From positions 4,018,857-4,082,856 of the forward strand of contig OY725491.1 in assembly GCA_963281255.1 (NCBI GenBank): a stretch of DNA of 64,000 bases, read 5' to 3'. The notes below the pieces were generated by a model, which worked only from the letters and a program-made list of their open reading frames with translations, did not search any database and had not been told where the DNA came from. Position 1 is the stretch's first letter. Every line of letters starts with the position of its first letter. A program made the position numbers and the translations under genes. The stretch comes from Aphrocallistes beatrix (taxonomy: Eukaryota > Porifera > Hexactinellida > Sceptrulophora > Aphrocallistidae). Shown here piece by piece: positions 52,285 to 63,668 of the stretch.

Positions 52285-54020
52285 TTGCGGGATCGTCAGA
52301 CTTTCCGCTTAAACTGTGGGACAGAGGAGACCCGCCAAGTTCGTCTCCTAGACAAGCGGAATCGACAAGCCCGGAAAATAGCTTGCGAAACGGAAGAGCA
52401 AGCCAGTTCACGTCAGAAGTACCAGGTTAAGTCGTATGCTAAGAGAGTTAAATCTCGCATTGTCCATAATTTTGCTTGGTCAACTATTGCCACCGAAGTT
52501 CCTGATAGTATTGTCTACGAGCATTCAAGTGGCAGTATGACATACAGCTGCTCAGTGTGTCAGGCAAAATTCTGGGCGTGTGAGAACCTCTCAGGTAGTA
52601 CTAAATCCTGTTATAAGTTCTCCTTATGTTGTGGGGAGGGCAAGGTTGTTCTACTTCCTGTGGCTCCACTCCCTGAACTGTTGATGCACCTGCACCTCCA
52701 GAGTGTTGGGACGAAAGATAGTGCTTCCCTCCTCCTATACTGGCTCTCCTCGGCAGATGTTCGAGATGTACCAGGATGCAATGAGTATACTCCGGAAATA
52801 TGGTAAGCCAGACTATTTCTTTACATTTACATGTAATCTGCAATGGGATGAGATTACGTCCGCTCTCATATTAGATCAGAAAGCGTCTGAACGCTCTGAT
52901 TAAGTGGTTAGAGTCTTTAGATTGAATTTGAGAAAATTGATTTCGGATCTTATGAATAAACACATCTTGGGTAAACCCCTTGTTCATGTTTATACAGGGT
53001 GATCTATAAGTTCTGCAACAAATTTTGCTGGAGTATTATACTTACACAAGTAGATCTAACATCCGACATTTTGTTTACTTGAAAATTCTAAGGATTATTT
53101 TAATTATTTTGCAATCCAATTGCCTCTATTTCTGAATATTTTGGCTAAGGTGGATCATTAATGTTTGTGTGTTTAGAAAAAAGAGAAAAATCAAAAGAAA
53201 AGAATCTCGAGTGCTATATACATTCTATGATCATACTTTAAAAATTGTTGTTCTTATTGGTGATTTCCCGTCTATAAACTAAATGAAATAATCCTAATTT
53301 AGTATTTAGAATTAATAACTGACTGTAGGAACATATAAATATATTTAATCAGGAGAAAAAAGTTATTTTCGAACTTGACATTTTTGAGATCAGAGTATTG
53401 CAGTCCCGGAAATATAATATTTCAAAAATTTGATTTAAAAATATTTTGCGCAATAAATAGTGTTCATTTTTAAACTAGAAGGGTGGTAGATTCCATAGTT
53501 GCAATTTGCAAACTGATTAAACTAAATTATCTTAGTCCAATCAATGAAGCAAAATTTAATGTTGCAGAACTTTCGGATTACCCTATACTATTGAATTCCA
53601 AAAGAGAAGTCTTCCTCACGCGCACATTCTGATTATACTATCGGATCATGATAAGCCCAGGGAACCGTGTGAGAATGATAGAATTGTGTGTGCTGAGCAC
53701 CCTGACCCGATTCTCTAACCTCGACTGCATGCTATTGTTAAACGCTGTATGATGCACGGTGCATGTGGTGTAGCCAATAAGAGTGCTCCCTTTTTATTAG
53801 ACGGGAAATGCTCCAAGAGATTTCCAAACGCATTTTCAGCAGTTACCACAATGTCTGAAGATGGCTACCCATTGTATCGTCGTAGAAACGACGACTGTGC
53901 TGTTAATGTGGGTAGGGTACGCTTGGATAATAGATGGGTTGTACCCTACAATCCATTTTTAATATCTATACAAATACGTGTACAAAGGACACAACCGAGC
54001 TATTATAGAATTTAAGTCAG
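52285..54020 (+). pseudogene. Helitron 2 Rep region
   Basis: A zinc-like YSCSVCQAKFWACENL lies near 52,550. It is followed by APLPELLMHLH, MYQDAMSILRKYGKPDYFFT with FTCNLQWDEIT, and LRKLISDLMNKHILGKPLVH at the MITE insertion. After the MITE come IEFQKRSLPHAHILI (the HUH-type His-x-His block), RCMMHGACGVANKSAP, FLLDGKCSKRFPNAF and GYPLYRRRNDDCAVNVGRV, then the tyrosine block YKYVYKGHNRAIIEF near 53,965. Rep nicks and joins single strands in rolling-circle transposition. Reading frame shifts more than once. Confidence 0.87.
52996..53585. mobile_element. mariner MITE in Helitron 2 Rep, 590 bp
   Basis: Ends CAGGGTGATCTATAAGTTCT and (reverse complement) TAGGGTAATCCGAAAGTTCT, TA-flanked, sharing AAGTTCTGCAAC with the mariner at 49,649. 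The Helitron codons VHVY|TIEFQKRS run on across it. No transposase, so non-autonomous and probably moved by that mariner family. Confidence 0.9.
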
Positions 54021-54109
54021 GTGGTGGGAGGTAGAGGCTGCCGGAAAGAATAGGTGCATCGATGAAATATCGACTTACTTAGATGCCCGGCATGTGTCTG
54101 CCACTGAAG

Positions 54110-55202
54110 CGTGTTCAACACTGGATGAATGCCATTGATGATTCCGCGGGCTATCCTAAGGTGTTTCCGTGGACGTACCTGGCGGTACAGGTAAAATGTT
54201 CGTTTACAATACAGTGTTAGCTAAGGTCCGTTCTAGGAGAGAGATAGCCCCCGCAATGGCTTCTTCGGGAATTGCGGCACTCCTCCTAAATGGTGGCAGG
54301 ACTACATTCTAGAATGGAAGTTCCTCTCTGTGCACATTCTGCGTGTAGCATTACTAAGCAGAGTGTGCTTACCCGTCTCATCCAGTGTGCATATTTATTG
54401 GTCTGGGATGAGGCTGTAATGTCTCATAAGCATGTTGCTGAATGCATGGATCGAACTCTGAGTGACCTGTGCTCTTGCGATCTACCATTTGGAGGCAAGG
54501 TTATGGTATTTGGAAGTGATTTACGAGGAACCAGAGGTGATGTTGTTTCTGCATGTCTCAACAGATCATCTCTCTGGCATTATGTTAAGGTTTTAAATTT
54601 GACTATTAATATGCGCCTACAGATATTATCTTCACAGGAGTTCTCCAAATTCTTATCGAGGGTTGGAGAGGGCACTGAAGTCGAAGATGAGGATTACATG
54701 ATTCACGTCGACGATAAGTTTGTTGTCCCGGGAAATGATATTTCTGATTTGGTTTCTTCTGTCTATGGTGGCATTGTGAATAATTACTTTGATCGGGATT
54801 TCATGAGTCTCCGCATCTTAATGGCTCCCAGGAATGAGACAGTAGATGCCATTAACGAGTACGTTATGCAACAGATACCTGGATATGATCAAACATTTTT
54901 AAGTGCAGATTCAGTTGATGATATGCAGACTGCCATATACCCCACGGAGTTCTTGAACTCTCTAAATCCTAATGGTATGCCCCCTCATCGTCTGAAGCTT
55001 AAAGAGTTTGCATCTATTATTCTCCTGCGGAATCTTGATTCTGCTCAATGTTTGTAAAATGGCACTCGCTCGACTGTAAGATCGTTTATTAAACGTCTTA
55101 TAGACGCGGAGATTGCTACAGGTATCCATGCGGGGACTCGAGTATTCATTCCACGCATTCCACTACTTACTCCCACAGATTCTGGCCTTCTCTTCATCTT
55201 AA
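54110..55202 (+). pseudogene. Helitron 2 helicase, N-terminal two thirds
   Basis: [19 protein letters not shown] carries Walker [16 protein letters not shown] and ITKQSVLTRLIQCAYLLVWD with EAVMSHKHVAECMDRTLSDL (Walker B) follow. A 255-codon open frame (54,290-55,057) continues through GGKVMVFGSDLRGTRGD, SLWHYVKVLNLTINMRL and MAPRNETVDAINEYVMQQIP to FASIILLRNLDSAQCL; after a stop the frame goes on to RVFIPRIPLLTPTDSG, where the TTAA element cuts it. Confidence 0.88.
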
Positions 55203-56403
55203 GGTTGGCCTTTCCTATAATTGCAAACTTTTGACATTTTCAACCGATTCATTTAATTTTTTCAGTGCAGATTTAAATCGTAGAGTTATCCGCAAAACTG
55301 CATTAATAATTGAAATAATTCAACAGATAAAAACTTTTTTTAAAAAATTAGTTGATTTTACAAGGAAGAAATCGGACACGATATGCTTACAATCCCTTAG
55401 AAACTTTTCAAATTCATTCATAAATCGATGATCTAACTAATGAACAGACAGATTTTGGAAATTTTGGAAATTGTTCAAAAATCACACCAAAACACCACAG
55501 GAAGTTTATTTTTAATAATTTTGACACTACTTTTTCATAATTCACTTTATATTTGTATTATCAAAAATCTGTCTGTTCATTATGTTCTACTCTTCGAGAT
55601 CAATCAGAAACCGTTGAGTTTTCGTCCCTATGTTGAATTTACAAAAAGTTATCAATTTTATAATTACTGAAAAAAGTATCAGGAAATAGGATTATAAAAT
55701 ATTTATATATGTACCTCAATTTCCATTAGTTTTAACTGCTTTGGAATATTAAATAACATGCAAATATCCTTATTCAACAACTAATAGCAGTTCTTGACTT
55801 CAAAATATGGTATATCAAAATTTTCTCCGTCGAAAGTGGGGAAAACTGGTCATTGCTGACTGGCCACCCAAAAATAACCACATTCGATAGTGTCCGCCGG
55901 TACCGAGATCAATAACTTCTTTGAACCATGTCAGATCATCATTCTAATGCTAAATTCTAGCTCATCACTAAATTTCCACCAATTTGATATATATATTGAC
56001 CATATTTGGAGAATCTTTTGGATGTCTGTGCATAGCAACGGCCAGGAATTTTTTCACATTCCTGGCCGTTGCTAGGAACCCGCAGCCAAATAATTTATCT
56101 AAATGTGTCCAATATATATATATCAAATTGCTGGCAATTTAGTGCTGAGCACGAATTTAGCACTAAAATGATGATTGGACATGGTTCAAAGAAGTTATGG
56201 ATATGAGACTTTCTGTTTTAAAAATGTGTCCATTTTTGGGCGACACCTGGTGGTACAAGTGGCTCTAAGTGGCGAAATATTAACATTGACATTCTAAAAA
56301 TCAAAATTAATGTTTAGAACCCCTTTAGTGATCCTAAAATGGTTTAAAAGGACTTATGGCATATTTTTGATAAAAAACAAAATGCCCATAGGAAAGGCCA
56401 ACC
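55203..56403. mobile_element. TTAA element family 2, 1201 bp, complete
   Basis: Ends GGTTGGCCTTTCCTATA and ATAGGAAAGGCCAACC, flanked by TTAA (55,199-55,202; 56,404-56,407). It interrupts Helitron helicase codons between LLFIL and KRRQFPAF, which join in register with one TTAA. Contains an inner palindrome at 55,960-56,130. No ORF. Confidence 0.93.
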
Positions 56404-56640
56404 TTAAAGCGAAGACAGTTCCCAGCTTTCTGTATCACAATAAATAAGGGTCAAGGTCAGAGTTTTGAGACTGTTGGTATTTTCCTTCCTTCCCCTGAAG
56501 CCTTACTCAGCCATGGTCAACTCTATGTGGCACTTAGTCGCGTTCAGAATCCTAGAGGTTTGAAGATCATGGTTTGTGGAGGACTACAGTCTACTGGAGG
56601 AGGAGTATAGGTTAAGAATGTCGTATATCGGGTGGTTTTT
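56404..56640 (+). pseudogene. Helitron 2 helicase, C-terminal end
   Basis: [20 protein letters not shown], then [20 protein letters not shown] and [10 protein letters not shown], the standard motif V/VI end of the Helitron helicase. It has one or more shifts. Confidence 0.87.
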
Positions 56641-57418
56641 CTAACTCTCGTTAGAGAACATTCGTCATCTAGCTAGGATTTGATTGATTCATTTTCGCTG
56701 GATGATATATGGTTCGATTCTTCTCTAGAGGCAAAGAAATCTGAAAAATTGTTGTTGAAAGTATTTATATTAATTGAATGAAATATTCATTGGGACTACA
56801 AATCTTTAAAAAAATTCTAGATCCCAGGAGAGAAAAGGGGAGAATGCCGGCCCTCAAGTCCGACCAATCAACCAGTCGGGCAACAAGCCCGGCTGTTAAT
56901 GAGCAAGTTAAAATTATTTCAGTCCCTTCGATAGGTAGCTAGATATTTACCTTTTTTAATTATATAATATCTCAAGGCTTCGCAAGAAGGGAAAAAAAGT
57001 AAGTAATTTCTAAAAGCTTCGGAATATTAGCTTATATCTTTACTTTTTAATGTATGTAATTTGAATTTAGAAATTATTTAAAAAACACCTTTAAAATGCT
57101 AAGTATTATTATTATAAATTCTATATCAATATTTCTTCTTAGCAAAAAAAAAATTTTTTAAAATAAAGAATGAAATTTAAGTTGTAGATCTATTATAGAA
57201 ATTAAGGTTCTATCGAATGTTTGACAGGTGTAATTTGAAATAAAATGTGAGTTGTTGATAGGCAAGCTCTACCCTTTAAAAAAATTTAATTAGTCGACTT
57301 TAATTATTCTTCTCCCTTTCATATTTCTACATATCTTATATATTAAAATGCTAGGATTTTTATTTTTATTTTTTTGTTTATTTGTCCGAATTGATTGAAG
57401 AATTGCCAAGTCGTAGAG
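56641..57418. other. no gene; Helitron 3' flank
   Basis: Contains the GC hairpin at 56,873-56,891 (GTCGGGC, AACAA, GCCCGGC) in A+T-rich DNA, which could be a Helitron terminal hairpin though no CTRR end follows. At 57,385-57,410 a 'GAATTGATTGAAGAA' word marks a distant relative of the repeat A tail. Confidence 0.4.
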
Positions 57419-57761
57419 CAGTGTTTCTCAACCTTTTTCTTCTCGCAGCACCCTTTCTAAACTTACACCTTTCAGCGGCACCCCTTAATTTGACTTAGGG
57501 GCAGGCCAATGAACAAATGATAGTAAAAGTGGAGATTGATTTGAATTATTACGACTTTATTATAGAATAACTAATTAATATACTAGGAAATTATTGTGAA
57601 TATTGAATAATAAATTATTCCAGAGGATTGTCAGAGGACAATCATCAAATTCAACATTGGCAATGGTATCAATAGAAAATAAAATAAAGCAGTATGTAAG
57701 TGTGGTAAGGCCTGCGGCAACCCTAGAGGAAGCAAATGGCACCCCGGTTGAGAATCACTGT
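57419..57761. mobile_element. hAT (Charlie-like) MITE, 343 bp
   Basis: Ends CAGTGTTTCTCAACC and GGTTGAGAATCACTG, flanked by the perfect 8-bp duplication TCGTAGAG (57,411-57,418; 57,762-57,769). The interior has GCAGCACCC/GGCACCCC words typical of hAT MITEs. Non-coding. Confidence 0.93.
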
Positions 57762-57769
57762 CGTAGAGA

Positions 57770-58560
57770 CACGAACATTGGCATATAGGTGTCAAATGAT
57801 AAATCTAGGATTAATTTCGAAGATCTAAGCGAAATGTTCACACCTCGCCGAGATAGGTGACAAAATGTGCTGATCAAACAAATTCGATTATTTTATAATG
57901 CAAGTACATTGGAATAAAATAGTAGTGACTTATGCATACAATCAAAAGAACTATTTGTGATTGAAATTCATTGGTTTATGTGAGAACCAATCAATTATCA
58001 GCCTTTTATAATGCCATTCACACGATTCTATTTCATATAAATGATTGAATACTGCAATTTTGAGTCTATAATTTGATTGTTAACAATAATTAAAATGTGT
58101 TATATGCTAGGATCAATCAATTCGATCATAAAATAACTTTTAACGACATGGACTGGAATTGAATATTTAAGTATAATAATCTATAGCAATGTGAACTTTG
58201 TGTATTCAAATTGAGCTTACATTCAGGATTAGTTGACTTAAGTAAATTATATTTATCACGAAACTTTCTGCTACAGTTCTGATTTCATTAATGTAACCGT
58301 AGACAATTGGCAATCCAGCGTACTTAGTATAAAACAATAAAGCGACGTATTGTTTCTCTCATATCCCCAAGCGCCCACTGGGTAAAAATGCTTACTTCGG
58401 GTTAGCCGGGAAACTAAAGAATGTACAAGCGAAGTATATACACATTTTAATACTGAAGTATTTAACGATTAAATTAAATCAGTTAGAATAAATGAAATAT
58501 TTGTCAATTTGTCCCTCTTATACTGTTTTTTAAGGTTAGATATATCTGATGCTTGATGTA
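57770..58560. other. no gene recognised
   Basis: A+T-rich, nothing assignable. Confidence 0.4.
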
Positions 58561-58564
58561 TTAA

Positions 58565-60493
58565 GGATACCGCCCGTGAAAAATCCATAGGTTTGGCTTA
58601 CAGCATATATCAAGAATAGAGATATATAAGATGTTAAGCGTGGGCAGGTAGTGCAATTAAAAAATATTGAGACATGCCAAACAGTTTTTGGCTCACATTT
58701 CTAGTTTTTGAATTACAGGGTCTCAAAGTCGGTTTTTTTCGTTTTTCCCTAGCACATCTTAATGGTAAGCCCTCCTGCACTCTGTGATTTTTTTAAAGCA
58801 CATGTTTGGATCAAATGCTTCGAAAATTTATTCATAGATAGTCTATCATATTTGCCACTTCATAGGGCCAAAAGAAAGTTAAAATTTAAAAATTGTAAAT
58901 TTTATCGGTGTCCGAATAAAAAGGGCCAAAAAAACGGCGAAAAAAGCCCGATTTTCTTTGCAAATCAGCAATAAAATCACAAATTTATAAAATATCAAAA
59001 ATTGAGTGGTCCTACGCTCATCGCCTAATGATATGGAACAACTCCTGAAATTTTCAAACCTCTATCTCAAAGCAATTTTGAGTTAAAATTTTTGAAAGAC
59101 GGTCAATTTTGGAATTTTAAAGTCCCGAGATATAGGGATTTGAAGTTTTGATGGTAAGAACGATGTAAAATGAGCTATTAACGAAAAATAAAAGCATCCA
59201 TGGACATTTAATCGCGTGTATACTAATGAATTAGATGTATTCCTACAGATTTTGGTGAAAATAGCAAAATTATACTGAAAATTCACAAATTACCTTGAGG
59301 CCCCTAACCCCGAATATTTTGAACCAATTAGGGAATGTAAATCATATTCCTAGCAGTACAATGTATAATTCATCGGTTTAGAATGAGTAAAGAGCTACCA
59401 AAAAGTATATTAGGAAGTTAGAGCGAGAGTCTACGACTTTTAGTTTTCAAGTTAGGATTTTCGAAAAATGCTACGTCATCACGTGATAAAAATTTGAAAC
59501 TTAGCATTCCATTCCATGTAGTACATTTATTATTTAAGTATCAGATATATACCGTCTTGAAAAGTATATTAGGAATTGAGAGCTAAGAATTTTGGAATAT
59601 ATTTCCCGAGATATGGAGGAATCTGTTTTTGGACCATAAATGGGGGGGCTTTGACCGAAATTTGGAGATAAATGCTTTGAACTTCCAAAATAATCATGTT
59701 CAGTGCTTCAAAGTTTCTGTATACATTGCTAGTGACTATTGCATTGTTTTTTGAGTATAATAGCTACTTTTGGGAACTTATTTCATGACAAGATTCACCA
59801 TTTTCTAATATATTCAAAGTTCTCCATAGAATTTGTATTACAACAAAAACGATGATTAGTCAAGAAATATTTACTTTTTGACAAAGAGATGTTTGAGGAA
59901 CCTATATATTATCATATATATCCTTTCATTTAAGATTATAATAGATTATATATCTTCAATAGTTTTTAAGCATTGACATCGAGCACTTTGGGGGCCATAG
60001 AGTGGTTTGATGTCCGAACTTTACCTACAATATACTATAACTTACGAACTAATGGTCCGATCTGGACAAACTTTTTTTTAAAATGTTCAGAATTTTTTCT
60101 ATACACAATAGCTAATATCACAACGGCCATTTCACGAGCATTTTAGAAATGAAGTCCCTCATAAAGATATTTTCGATTGGATTTCAGGTGCCTCTTTTTC
60201 TAAATTCATCTGTTTTATAATATTTAAAGGGGCCAAAACCATTTTGAGGTTCGTATAATTGAAAAAATATCAGATAAGTTAGAAAATAATTGATGAATGC
60301 GCCGCAAAATCACGAATAACTTTCCGATTTTTAGTACGCCTGAGCTTTAGGTGCCCAGTTCTACAATATCAAAATAAATACCGTCCAACAAGTACGATTA
60401 GATGGTAGACTACTCAATAATCCGATGGAATTGACAATAAAAAATTCCACAATTTTTTTTAATGTTTTGCGATGTTTTTCGAGGGCGGTATCC
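58565..60493. mobile_element. TTAA element family 1, 1929 bp, longest copy
   Basis: TTAA (58,561-58,564), left end GGATACCGCCCGTGAAAAA, right end TTTTTCGAGGGCGGTATCC, TTAA (60,494-60,497). No ORF above about 70 codons. It appears to have landed against, or within, a family 2 element whose sequence begins at 60,498. Confidence 0.9.
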
Positions 60494-60497
60494 TTAA

Positions 60498-61112
60498 CTT
60501 CAAAATATGGCATATCAAATATTTTCAAATCATGTTACTTCAAAAGTGTGAAAAAGTTGTCAGTTATGACTGGGGACCCAAAAATGACCTTGTCCGATAG
60601 TATCCACCGAAATCCCACACCTATAACTTTATTTGACTATGCCAGGTCGTTATTTTAATTCTGAATTCGTGCTCAGCACTAGATTTCCAGCAATTTTATA
60701 TATGTATATTGACCATATTTGGAGAATATTTGGTTGCCTTTTCCTAGCAACGGTCAGGAATGTGAAAAAATTCCTGGCCGTTACTAGGCACGGGCAAACA
60801 AAAATGTTTCCAAATATGGTTAATATATATATCAGATTCCTGGAAATCTAGTGCTGAGCATGAATTCAGCATTAAAAAGATGATCTGGCACTGTTAAAAG
60901 AAGTTATAGCTGTGGGACATTTCGCATTTAAAATGTGCCGTTTTTAGAGCGACACCAGGTGATACAAGTGACTCAAAGTAGCGAAATATTGGGGCTGGAG
61001 TTATAAAAATCGGAATTATTGTTTAGATGCCCTATAAGGATCTAAAAATGATAAAAAAGCAATTTGGACACATTTTTAGAAAAAAACAAGTGGCCCATGG
61101 GAAACACCAACC
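60498..61112. mobile_element. TTAA element family 2, left-truncated
   Basis: Begins inside family 2 (CTTCAAAATATGGCATATCAAA, compare 55,798) and ends GGGAAACACCAACC before TTAA (61,113-61,116). Contains the inner palindrome CAACGGTCAGGAATG / TTCCTGGCCGTT. Confidence 0.75.
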
Positions 61113-61139
61113 TTAAAATGTGTAGTTTACGAATTTGAA

Positions 61140-61255
61140 GTAAAAATAGAGTATTCCTTACAGTTTGAGTATATATTCCTTTATGAATAGACCCATTTAA
61201 TACTATTTATATGGCGGTTTCTGTGGTGGTAGAATACTTTTGTACGGGTACTGTA
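61140..61255. mobile_element. Tc1/mariner-type MITE end
   Basis: Reverse complement begins CAGTACCCGTACAAAAGTAT and continues with words shared with 2,417-2,525. Only one end found. Confidence 0.5.
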
Positions 61256-61262
61256 TATATAA

Positions 61263-61329
61263 TAGAATAGAAATATTAATCCAGGGATGCAGTCTTCGAC
61301 TGCATCCCTGGTATAATATTTCTATTCTA
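61263..61329. repeat. 67-bp near-perfect palindrome
   Basis: TAGAATAGAAATATTA, AT, CCAGGGATGCAGTC, loop TTC, GACTGCATCCCTGG, TA, TAATATTTCTATTCTA. All 30 arm positions pair apart from the AT/TA step. TA-flanked on the left. Confidence 0.93.
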
Positions 61330-61344
61330 CTGTGAGGCCTGAGT

Positions 61345-61600
61345 TAAGTAGGCCATGGATACAACTATCATCAAAAAATGATGACTCATCATTCTGTTAT
61401 GACCTCATCATTACATACCAAAAATATTATAAGACACATTTTGTGATTTTGAGTTAAATCTGTTATAACAGTATGACAAAAGTATTTAGGGATGTTATCT
61501 ACCATTATAATTCATCAATGTGAGCCTAGGTGCCCAATGGGCGGGTCCGGTAGACACAGTCTCGCCAGTCGAGCAGGTACTAAAAAATAGTCAGATTATA
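61345..61600 (-). repeat. repeat A, copy 5 (partial)
   Basis: Minus-direction match to the repeat body (CATCAAAAAATGATGACTCA, GGGATGTTATCTACCATTAT) and a worn head (GTGCCCAATGGGCGGGTCC). Confidence 0.75.
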
Positions 61601-61890
61601 ATGTAAAACATGTTTAAAAATATGTAATAAATTTGTATACGAGTTTAATCCTAACTAGGAGTCCTAATTATTTGTTAAACTGTTCTGGTTAGGTTATTAG
61701 GCAACCCGATCTTAGTTAGATATAGAAACTACTCCTAGTGTAGCTCCACTTTAATGTACTAGTATGCATTATTACTTAACTAGAATTCTCTTCCCTTTAT
61801 ACCTGATATTATATCACATTATACTATATTTGCTGTTCCGAGTGATTAATCACTTCTTGAACCGTGATCATAGCGTAATTCTAGTTACTT
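61601..61890. other. 5' flank of gypsy copy
   Basis: Could include LTR or leader sequence of the following element, but no LTR pair or primer-binding site could be recognised. Confidence 0.35.
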
Positions 61891-61896
61891 TCTCAG

Positions 61897-63668
61897 ATGG
61901 CTACTCCATTGACAGTTTCGGTGCTTCCACTGTCCGCGAATCAGAAGATCGCAGACTGGGAGCCGAAATTTCGGGCGAGTGTCGTTTCCCTCGAGCAGGG
62001 ATCGGCCATTCGACTCCTTCCGGCGTACCTAAACCGGGGAAAGATGGAATAACGCGTGGTCTTAGCGGTGATGCAAAAGGAGACATTGGACGACGCTTTT
62101 AAACTATTGAAAGAAAGGTTAGATCCTCCAACAGATATATTCCAGGCGACAAGCAAGTTCCGTCAAATGGTGTGGCCAGTGGTAGAACTGGTTTATGATT
62201 TCTTCAGCCGTTACTTAGAGAAAGGTTTGAGAGCAGGGTTGTCTACAAAAAAGATATGCATTTTTATGACCACACAACTTCCATGCGAGGTAAGCCAGCA
62301 AGCCAAAGATTGGATCAATTCCAAGGAAGCCGACTTCACCGAAGAGGACGGGATGCTGTTAGCGGTCAAGATTAGAGAAACGTTCATATCGAAAGGAGTA
62401 CCGATGAGTCAAGGGCATAGAGATCGAGCAACGGAAAAGGTTGCGAAAAATTAATCGCAAAGTTGTACGCCACCGGAAAGTCAAAGCGAAACTTCGAGTC
62501 CCAGGGGGTGAGAGTCGTTCGAAACAAAACCTACCAGAGAAGGGATACGCCCCGCAACAGAGGCGAGAAATGGAATGCTATGCGTTTCGAGAATCTCGGA
62601 ATTACTCCAATAAATTGTTGGACATGTGGACAGCGGGGTCACAAGTCGTGGGAAGGACAAATAAATTTCAAGGAAATCAGAAGGCTTGGAGATTGCGAGG
62701 TGGGAGTGAGGGGCCAATGCTATTAGTGGGTCCAGGAGAAGACGCGGTCACCATTCAAATTCAGATATGCCACAGGAGGACTAGCGCAATGCTCGATACA
62801 GGAGCTAGGCCGAGTGTAATCGGCCGAAGTACATTGCAATCCCTCAATATACAACTGTACATTGTCCAATCTCCGAGTAGTGTTCGGGTTGTGTGATACC
62901 CCAATTCAAGTGGTGGGGTACATCGATGCAGAGATACGCGTGGGTGCACATACTCCAATCATTCAGCGTTTGCAAGTACTCGATTCAGACAATCCAACGC
63001 ACATCCTCGTTCGAGGTTTTATGGGAAAAGTCAAGGAAGTGGCGATTGATTTCGAGAAGGGCCGTATCAAACTGGGAAAGGACTCGGAACCAAACAAAAG
63101 GCAGTGAGCAGCTCAACACCGCTGGCGAGGGCGGAATAGAACAAGTGGCCAGAGTAGAAATCTCAGAAGCAGAACTCATCGAGTTTATCCAAGAGGGAAT
63201 CAAACGAGATATTAAACTTGTTGGCTGAGTCAGCCACGATCTTCGCGGAGGACCCGAAGTGACCAGCGAGAGCGGAGATGAATCACGCCCATGGCGTCGA
63301 ACTGGAATCAAACACCCCATTGCGATCAAGACCTAGGAGAATTCCCCCATCATGGGAAGAGGAAATTACGAAGCAAGTGGACGAGATGTGCATTAACGGC
63401 ATATGCAGACCTTCAAGATCTTCCTGGGCAAGTGATGTATTCTTAGTCAGGAAGAAGGGACAGATGAGATTCGCAGTGGACTACAGGCAGTTGAACTCAA
63501 TTACCAAAAGAGACGCCTACGGACCACCTAACCCTCAATCGATACTGGATAAGCTCGATGGAAGCGTGTATTTTCATGTCTTGACGTGGCCAGCGCATAC
63601 TGGTGCGTACACATGAAAGAAGAGGACGTAGAGAAGACAGCATTTCATACCCCAAGGGGATTATATGA
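61897..63668 (+). mobile_element. Ty3/gypsy fossil: gag, protease, start of reverse transcriptase
   Basis: In order on the plus strand: a gag-like region starting at about 61,897, a single CCHC-type zinc knuckle (near 62,620), a retropepsin-like region (near 62,790) and the N-terminal part of a Ty3/gypsy reverse transcriptase (63,280-63,660). It is interrupted at 63,669 by repeat A and continues, if at all, beyond the window. No LTR seen. Broken, with several breaks; richer in G+C than its surroundings. A different lineage from the copy at 39-40.7 kb by its sequence. Confidence 0.85.

Larger units (their letters stand above)
52262..56640 (+). mobile_element. Helitron 2, broken by a mariner MITE and a TTAA element
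   Basis: Plus-strand order: zinc-binding N-terminus, Rep (HUH) endonuclease, Pif1-type helicase. Coding pieces at 52,285-52,995, 53,586-54,280, 54,180-55,202 and 56,404-56,640. It is better preserved than Helitron 1 (long open stretches) but with several frame breaks. No OTU domain seen. The 3' hairpin and CTRR end were not identified; a GTCGGGC-AACAA-GCCCGGC hairpin lies 230 bp downstream (56,873-56,891). Confidence 0.88.

Noticed and set aside
56873-56891. Helitron 3' terminal hairpin
   Set aside because: No CTRR end follows at the usual distance, so it is mentioned but not called.
61620-61890. LTR of the second gypsy copy
   Set aside because: No second copy of the sequence, no TG...CA ends and no primer-binding site could be recognised in the window.
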